Of a stretch of DNA of 24,052 nucleotides, positions 15,946 to 21,735 are shown piece after piece. The notes beneath the pieces were generated by a model. It was not told where the DNA came from. It worked only from the letters and a program-made list of their open reading frames with translations, and did no database searches. Within the stretch, counting starts at the first letter, position 1. Each line of letters begins with the position of its first letter. Location: NCBI GenBank assembly GCA_015485715.1, contig WFTA01000064.1, positions 1 through 24,052 on the forward strand. Direction: 5' to 3'. Origin of the DNA: Patescibacteria group bacterium (GTDB lineage: Bacteria > Patescibacteriota > Patescibacteriia > WFTA01 > S139-112). The position numbers and the translations under genes are program-made.

Positions 15946-17186
15946 AAGTAGCATATGTTTTAGATGATCTTTATAGTTTTAATGCAATAAGCAAGATAGT
16001 TCAGATGGAAGCAAAAGGTTTTATATCTTTGGGGTGGGATGTTTATATTATAACATCCAAAAGTAAATCTATAGATCTTGATATCAGTGGCGCAAAGATT
16101 ATAGATTTGCCTTTAAAGAAAAAAGAGCGTGCGGTCAGATTTTATGCCACCTTGAAAAATCCTTTTTTAGAAAAAGAGTTTGCTAAGATTGTTAGGGAGA
16201 TATCTCCTGATGTAGTACATTTTCACAATATTCATGAATATTTTTGTTTTTCTTTGTTTAAGGTTGCTAGAAAATATGCACGCAGGGTGTTCTATACAGC
16301 CCATGATGTGATGAGTTTCCATTATGGTAAATTAACAGAATTTCTTCCCCGTAATATAGAACAGATGAGATATGATCCGGATTTAATGGGGTATGAATTT
16401 GACTATAGAGTAAGCATATTTCAGCAGATTAAAAGATTCAAAAAACGGGTCATACCGTCTAGAAGGTTATTTATCAGGCATTATATTGGACATCTTGATA
16501 GAGTATTTGCAGTATCCAATGAGTTGAGAAAAGCTTTAGAGGCAAATGGCATAGCAAATACAGATGTTTTATATAATCCTATAAATACAGACTTATATAA
16601 TGATGTCAGAGGTGATATAGATAAGTTTAAGGACAAATATAACTTAAGAAATAAAAAAGTTATTTTGTTTGGCGGAAGAATATCATATCAAAAGGGCCAA
16701 AATCAAATAATTAAAGCTTTAATAGAAATATTAAAAAAAGACAAAGATGTTGTTTTGATGGTTTTGGGTGTAGATAGTGTTATTCGCAGCAAAATTATGT
16801 CTTCGTATTCTGATTTATCAGATCATTTAGTTTTGATGGAATATTTGAGGGGAGATGATCTAAAAACTGCATTTTTAAGCTCTGATTTGGCAGTTGTTCC
16901 GTCTATATATATGGATCCCTGTCCTTTAATAATTATGGAGGCTATGGCGTACAGAAAACCTGTGGTTGCAACTTGTTTTGGAGGAGCTAAAGAGATAGTC
17001 AGGCATAAAGAGACAGGGTATATAGTCAATCCTTTTAATATTTCAGAATTAAGTGAACGTATTTTAGATCTTTTATCAGATGCAAAGAAGAGAGAAGAAT
17101 TTGGTCAAGCAGGATTTAGGATTATCAAGGACAATTTCTCTTTAGATAATCATATAAACAAATTGTTGAAGTATTATAAATTATGA
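15942..17186 (+). CDS. GT4-family glycosyltransferase
   Basis: 414 residues, GT-B fold. The N-terminal domain has ISPDVVHFHNIHEYF and FYTAHDVMSFHYGK, typical of GT4 acceptor-side strands. The C-terminal domain has VILFGGRISYQKGQNQIIKA (donor phosphate Arg and Lys) and VVPSIYMDPCPLIIMEAMAY. The usual EX7E motif is here DX7E: Asp325 replaces the first Glu, and Glu333 is kept; GGAKEIV follows. The last gene of the operon, it overlaps the methyltransferase before it by 4 nt. No membrane helix is evident, so it works at the cytoplasmic face. Donor and acceptor are unknown. Confidence 0.88.
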   Translation: MKVAYVLDDLYSFNAISKIVQMEAKGFISLGWDVYIITSKSKSIDLDISGAKIIDLPLKKKERAVRFYATLKNPFLEKEFAKIVREISPDVVHFHNIHEYFCFSLFKVARKYARRVFYTAHDVMSFHYGKLTEFLPRNIEQMRYDPDLMGYEFDYRVSIFQQIKRFKKRVIPSRRLFIRHYIGHLDRVFAVSNELRKALEANGIANTDVLYNPINTDLYNDVRGDIDKFKDKYNLRNKKVILFGGRISYQKGQNQIIKALIEILKKDKDVVLMVLGVDSVIRSKIMSSYSDLSDHLVLMEYLRGDDLKTAFLSSDLAVVPSIYMDPCPLIIMEAMAYRKPVVATCFGGAKEIVRHKETGYIVNPFNISELSERILDLLSDAKKREEFGQAGFRIIKDNFSLDNHINKLLKYYKL

Positions 17187-17190
17187 TGCT

Positions 17191-17736
17191 TTAATTTTGG
17201 TATTTTTTAAATATATAAATTCTATTTAGGCCAAACATAAATTTTTTCATTTTTTCCAGATACAAATTTTCTTCTTTAAAGAGACTAATAATTTGTTTTT
17301 TTGTAAAGCCGTATACTTCACCTTCTTTCATCCCTCTTTCTTTTTGATCAACATCCCATGGTTTTCTAAGAAAATGCCAAATTCTTGATATTTTAGGTGT
17401 AATCATGGTGATTATAATCTGTCCATCGTCTTTGAGTATTCTTTTCATTTCTTTTATAACATCCTTTCTATTAGGAATGTGATTCAATGTTGCTATACAA
17501 CAAACTGTATCGAATTCTTTGTCTGAAAAAGGCAGATTTGCAGTATTTTCTACTGTTAAGTCAACCCCTTCCCAGGGATAGACATCAACACCAATTGCTT
17601 CTTTGTTTGATATGGACTTATATGTTCTTACTAATTCATTTGTACCACATCCTATATCTATCATTTTTTCTTTTATAAACGGTAAGACATTATTTATTCT
17701 TATATTGAGTAAATATTTTCCTAGTTTATCTTTCAT
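17191..17736 (-). CDS. Class I SAM methyltransferase (minus-strand)
   Basis: 181 residues. MIDIGCGTNELVR (motif I), AIGVDVYPWEGVDLTVENTA (acidic post-I), SDKEFDTVCCIATLNHIPNR and MKRILKDDGQIIITMITP identify the fold. It differs from the plus-strand paralogs: it lacks the H.EP..Y.RYT block and has a WDVDQKERG stretch instead. It follows the flippase gene by 10 bp on the same strand. Its stop is only 4 bp from the stop of the convergent GT4 gene, with no room for a terminator. Confidence 0.82.
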   Translation of the reverse strand: MKDKLGKYLLNIRINNVLPFIKEKMIDIGCGTNELVRTYKSISNKEAIGVDVYPWEGVDLTVENTANLPFSDKEFDTVCCIATLNHIPNRKDVIKEMKRILKDDGQIIITMITPKISRIWHFLRKPWDVDQKERGMKEGEVYGFTKKQIISLFKEENLYLEKMKKFMFGLNRIYIFKKYQN

Positions 17737-17746
17737 AGAAATTTGG

Positions 17747-19003
17747 TTATTTATATACTAGATATGTATTTAGCAGAGAGCTGAATACACGGGTGATAAT
17801 TCTGGCAATGATAATGCCCATAATCCCATAGTTTATAATTAAAGCAGTTGTAATAGCTATATTAAATAGAGGATTTATAATCCCGGCTATATACTGCTTT
17901 TTTATTTTTTTCTTGGCCCGCAGAAAAGTTCCTGACGGGAAAAGTGTAAGGTTTATCATAGATATTGCAAATATCTGGGAATAAAATATTGACTGGGTAT
18001 ATTGAGGAAAGAATATTTTATATATAAAAGGAGCTGCTATCCAGTATGCAGCTATAATTATTACAGACAATGCAAAGAGTTGAGCAAATTTTCTGGGGAG
18101 TGATTTTTTAATCTCTTCCTCATCTCTTTCTACAAATTTAGGATAAGCAAGTGTGTCAAGAGGTTTGAGTACGCTTTTAATCTGCTCTGGAATAGCTATA
18201 GCAAAGGCATATACAGCAAGTTGTGCAGGACCTAAGATGTGGAAAGTGAGTATTTTATCTATATGGCTTGATATTATTTCCAAAATACTGATAAAGGAGA
18301 GATGTTTGCCGTAAGATATTCCTTCTTCATCCTTTACTGTTTTTGATATTGATATTTTGTGTTTTTTAAGTGTATATACAAGAAAGTAAAATCGTATACT
18401 GGAGAAGATAATAAGATAAACCAGAATCATCAAAAGCGCATTTTTGGACAATATAGCTGCCAGAGCCAAAGCTATAGTAGAGATTGTTTTAGATACTATG
18501 TTTATTTTGCTTAGAGATACAAAATCTTTCCTTCCTTGCCAGATGGCTGTATAGATGTTTGCAATTTCCATTACAGGCAAAAGCAGAGATGATGCTATAA
18601 ATACTATAGAAAGGGTGAAATTTTGCTGGATTAAATAATATACAGACAGCCCTATGGAGGCAAGAAATGACAGAAAACTCCATTTCAGCTGGACTGTGAT
18701 GTATCTTAGTACAGCAGGTTGTTTGTTTTGGGCTATGGATCTTGACAGAGAAGTGGTCATTCCATAGGCAAGAGTTGGTATAGAGAGATAGGCAAATATA
18801 GAAAGAGCATATTTATATGTGCCGTATTCTTCCTGTGATAGAAAATTTGCCAACACTATAGAAAGCAGAAAAGATAAAATAAGAGATACAATTTTGGATA
18901 TTTCCACTGCTCCGCCTTGTTTGATTAAATAAAAAATATCAGTTTTTAAAAACCTACTTAGTTTATAAAGAAGGCTGTAGATATATGATTTTATATTATA
19001 CAT
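17747..19003 (-). CDS. MOP/Wzx-type polysaccharide flippase
   Basis: 418 residues and about 12 transmembrane helices. The opening LIKQGGAVEISKIVSLILSF then VLANFLSQEEYGTYKYALS is the classic first-helix and loop signature of the polysaccharide transporter family (PST/MATE superfamily). GISYGKHLSFISILEIISSHIDK then ILGPAQLAVYAFA is the mid-protein signature of helix 7-8. It would move lipid-linked glycan across the membrane, completing the pathway of the opposing operon. It is the first gene of a two-gene minus-strand unit. Confidence 0.9.
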   Translation of the reverse strand: MYNIKSYIYSLLYKLSRFLKTDIFYLIKQGGAVEISKIVSLILSFLLSIVLANFLSQEEYGTYKYALSIFAYLSIPTLAYGMTTSLSRSIAQNKQPAVLRYITVQLKWSFLSFLASIGLSVYYLIQQNFTLSIVFIASSLLLPVMEIANIYTAIWQGRKDFVSLSKINIVSKTISTIALALAAILSKNALLMILVYLIIFSSIRFYFLVYTLKKHKISISKTVKDEEGISYGKHLSFISILEIISSHIDKILTFHILGPAQLAVYAFAIAIPEQIKSVLKPLDTLAYPKFVERDEEEIKKSLPRKFAQLFALSVIIIAAYWIAAPFIYKIFFPQYTQSIFYSQIFAISMINLTLFPSGTFLRAKKKIKKQYIAGIINPLFNIAITTALIINYGIMGIIIARIITRVFSSLLNTYLVYK

Positions 19004-19009
19004 ATAATA

Positions 19010-19038
19010 ATGATAGGGTAAAAAGCATAAAAAGTGAA
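19010..19038 (-). promoter_or_regulatory. Candidate leaderless promoter of the flippase gene
   Basis: On the minus strand TTCACT (19038-19033), 17 nt, TATCAT (19015-19010), then exactly 6 nt (TATTAT) and ATG at 19003. The geometry matches the -10-N6-ATG of the genes at 3286 and 6924. Confidence 0.4.
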
Positions 19039-19074
19039 GTTTGTGTGTATGTTTGTGTTTGACAATTAACAGAT

Positions 19075-19103
19075 TTGTTTTTTTGTTTGAAATATGATAT
19101 AAT
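19075..19103 (+). promoter_or_regulatory. Promoter of the secreted esterase gene
   Basis: TTGTTT (19075-19080), 17 nt, then TATAAT (19098-19103) with an extended -10 TG at 19095-19096. The transcript would begin near 19110, leaving a leader of about 40 nt that includes gggag at 19142-19146, four bases before ATG 19151. Confidence 0.55.
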
Positions 19104-19150
19104 ATAAAAGATATGTTTAATTAATCCCTTGCTTGGGGATAGGGAGTAAA

Positions 19151-21721
19151 ATGCTGGGTTGGGTACACAATCATTTAATGAGAAAATCTTCTGTTTACCA
19201 TAAGTATCATAAAAATACTTATTACAATCATCATCATTTTTTAGTGTTTTTAACTGCTTCTATTGTTGTTGCTTTTCTTATTTTTAACGTTTGGCAGGTT
19301 GGCTTTACAGAAACAGATGGATTGGTGCAGGATATGAGCCTTGCAAAAGTTTACGCTCAGATTTCAAATTCTGTGTGTGAAGGAGATTGTAGCCCAACAT
19401 CTCCTGCACCATCAGGAAGATATGTGGATAATGTTTTCACCAATGTTGGTGTAGAGAGTAATGTAGTATACAGTTCCAACACTACAAACAGTGATCCGTC
19501 AGGCAGGGATCATAAAATGGATATATACCGTCCTTTAGGAGATGGGGCGGCAGAAGCAAGACAGAGGCCTCTTTTTGTTCTGGTCCATGGTGGGGGATTT
19601 ACTTCAGGTGATAAGAGCAGGATGTCTTCACTTGCTCAGGAATACGCGAAGAAAGGGTATCTGGTTGCATCTGTTAATTATAGACTAAGGGAAGGTAAAT
19701 TTTATACAGGAAATGAGCCGGAGTTTAAATGTCAGGTTGTTCCTGAGGCAATGTCAGATATACAGGCGGCTATAAGGTGGTTTTTAGTAAACAAAGATTC
19801 ATTAAGGGACGATGATGTAAGAAATTTTTATCAGCTATATTTTGACCCTTCTAAGATAGTAGTAGGAGGGGTTTCGGCTGGTGCCATTACAGCTTTGGCT
19901 GTTGGTTATAATATAGATAAACTCAACACTCAGGGTCTTTGGAGTGGGGATCCTGTATTTCCCGGCTGTCCTGCATCAGCAACAAATAGAAACTTTATCC
20001 CCAATAATGCTAATCCTCTTACAGGTAATCAGAAATTTGTGATATCAGCAATTGTAGATATAGCAGGAGGGTTGGGAGATGAGGGCAATATTACAGATGG
20101 GCAAATGGAAAGAGGCGATCCGGCTCTTATTATTTTCCACGGAGATAATGATTCAAGGGTGATATATGAGGAGGCTGTACAACTTGCAGACAGAGCAAGG
20201 CTGTTAAATGTACCTTATGAATTTCATACTTTTCCCGGCAGGGGTCATGATTTGTTATCCTGCTGTTCATTGAATATTGTTTCAGAAACCACAGATTTTC
20301 TGTATAGATACCTGTTTACTGATGAAACTGCCTTAAGAAAAAAACCTGTGGTTAATTCTTTTGATGTTATACCTGTTACAACAGCAGGCGGTATAACAGC
20401 TTCTTACAGTGCAACTGATGACAATGGTTTGTCTAAGATAGAGCTCTGGACAGCTGCTTATGATAATGACGGTGTTCAACCTGAGTGTAAGGAGGGAGAT
20501 ATGTCAGGATGCAGTTGGTCTGTTGCTGCTGTTCATAATTTTACCACAAAGCCAAAAACAGCATCACAGCAATTCACACATACTCCAAATGTAGGTACTT
20601 GGTGGTATGGTCTCCATGCTGTTGATGTATATGGACTTATTGGTGTTGAACCAAATCCCCCAGGCCCCATAAAAGTAACAAAAAATCCTCCTGCAGGGGG
20701 AACAACTGTTACAGTGAATATAGTCAGCGTAAATCCTCCTTCCGGAACAGCAGCAGAGCCTGTTAACGTCGGTATAGACTTTAGAACCTCTGCAGGATGC
20801 GAGGTGTTTTATTATGATGATGGAAATTTGATAGGTGGTGAGATGGTTCCCGGAGGTGATTGGCAAACTTCTTTTGATAATCTGACAGCAGGAACACATA
20901 CTTTAAAAATAGAATGTGTACGCTCTTCTACAGATTCAGGAAGTGCTCAAATTACTTATGAGGTATTGTCTAAATCAACTCCCAATACACCACCTCAAAT
21001 TACTTGGGACAAGCCGCTGGATGGAGATACAGTATCAGGTAGAACATCCATTGTAGTTGATGTATCAGATAAGGAAAATGATGCTATTTCTGATGTAAAA
21101 TGGTGTTCCAAGAAGGATGCAGTATGTGATCCTCAGACGTCTTCTGGTCAGACCATGTCATACAGCACAACTCTCGGTCAGTGGACTTCTGTATGGGATA
21201 CTTCTTCTGTATCTAATGGAACATATAACATCTGTGTTTCAGCAAGTGACGGCAAAGATACATCCACATCTTGCATTTCTGTAAATGTTCAGAATATCTC
21301 CAATTTGCCAGTGGTTACAATATATACAGACAAAATCACACCTCCATCTGGAACTAAGTATGATTCAGCCAATGTAACAGTACCTTATAGTGTATCAGAA
21401 GGTTGCGAATTGTTTTATTATGTAAATAATAACCTGATAGGGGGGGACAGGGTTCCATCTGCAGGTGATTATCAGGCGGTTTTTGATAATCTGACAGCAG
21501 GAACACATACTTTAAAAATAGAGTGCAGGGGGGCAAATGGAAGCGGTTTTGCAACAGTAAAGTATGTAGTTGCATCAACAAAATCATTGAAGAGTGACTT
21601 AAATTGTGACGGCAGGGTTGATGTCAAAGATTTTGGTATTCTGCTTTCTTGGTGGGGGGCGTACCCTGATCCTGCAGGAAGATATACTGCTGATGGTAAA
21701 TATCCTGCCTGTGGTAAATAG
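19151..21721 (+). CDS. Secreted alpha/beta-hydrolase esterase with Ig-like modules and dockerin-like C-terminus
   Basis: 856 residues from ATG 19151, chosen because gggag precedes it; an in-frame TTG at 19133 is possible. A His/Tyr-rich prefix (YHKYHKNTYYNHHH) precedes a membrane helix and a KVYAQ cleavage site. The esterase domain (about 90-390) has LFVLVHGGGFTSGD (oxyanion hole, 146-149), VVGGVSAGA (Ser242), FHGDNDSRV (Asp334) and GRGHDL (His366), an intact hormone-sensitive-lipase or BD-FAE-like triad. Then come Ig/fibronectin-like modules: one with DDNGLSKIELW, two paralogous ones (about nt 20700-20950 and 21310-21570, each with FDNLTAGTHTLKIEC), and between them PPQITWDKPLDGDTVSG. The C-terminus DLNCDGRVDVKDFGILLSWW is a dockerin-type EF-hand repeat; a second is vestigial. 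It probably removes esters such as acetyl groups from a polymer at or outside the surface. Confidence 0.88.
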   Translation: MLGWVHNHLMRKSSVYHKYHKNTYYNHHHFLVFLTASIVVAFLIFNVWQVGFTETDGLVQDMSLAKVYAQISNSVCEGDCSPTSPAPSGRYVDNVFTNVGVESNVVYSSNTTNSDPSGRDHKMDIYRPLGDGAAEARQRPLFVLVHGGGFTSGDKSRMSSLAQEYAKKGYLVASVNYRLREGKFYTGNEPEFKCQVVPEAMSDIQAAIRWFLVNKDSLRDDDVRNFYQLYFDPSKIVVGGVSAGAITALAVGYNIDKLNTQGLWSGDPVFPGCPASATNRNFIPNNANPLTGNQKFVISAIVDIAGGLGDEGNITDGQMERGDPALIIFHGDNDSRVIYEEAVQLADRARLLNVPYEFHTFPGRGHDLLSCCSLNIVSETTDFLYRYLFTDETALRKKPVVNSFDVIPVTTAGGITASYSATDDNGLSKIELWTAAYDNDGVQPECKEGDMSGCSWSVAAVHNFTTKPKTASQQFTHTPNVGTWWYGLHAVDVYGLIGVEPNPPGPIKVTKNPPAGGTTVTVNIVSVNPPSGTAAEPVNVGIDFRTSAGCEVFYYDDGNLIGGEMVPGGDWQTSFDNLTAGTHTLKIECVRSSTDSGSAQITYEVLSKSTPNTPPQITWDKPLDGDTVSGRTSIVVDVSDKENDAISDVKWCSKKDAVCDPQTSSGQTMSYSTTLGQWTSVWDTSSVSNGTYNICVSASDGKDTSTSCISVNVQNISNLPVVTIYTDKITPPSGTKYDSANVTVPYSVSEGCELFYYVNNNLIGGDRVPSAGDYQAVFDNLTAGTHTLKIECRGANGSGFATVKYVVASTKSLKSDLNCDGRVDVKDFGILLSWWGAYPDPAGRYTADGKYPACGK
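20873..20916 (+). repeat. 44-bp direct repeat, copy 1
   Basis: Begins tttgataatctgacagcagg and encodes FDNLTAGTHTLKIEC in an Ig-like module of the esterase. It matches 21482-21525 at 43 of 44 bases while the surrounding module DNA is much less similar. Confidence 0.85.
21482..21525 (+). repeat. 44-bp direct repeat, copy 2
   Basis: Second copy, 609 bp downstream of the first; the only difference is a/g in the last codons (agaatg versus agagtg), a silent change in the Glu codon. Confidence 0.85.
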
Positions 21722-21735
21722 ATTTAGATTGATTT

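Noticed and set aside
19104..19150. Riboswitch or regulatory hairpin in the esterase leader
   Set aside because: Only a 5-bp ATCCC/GGGAT pairing is visible in a 40-nt leader, too little for a known riboswitch class.
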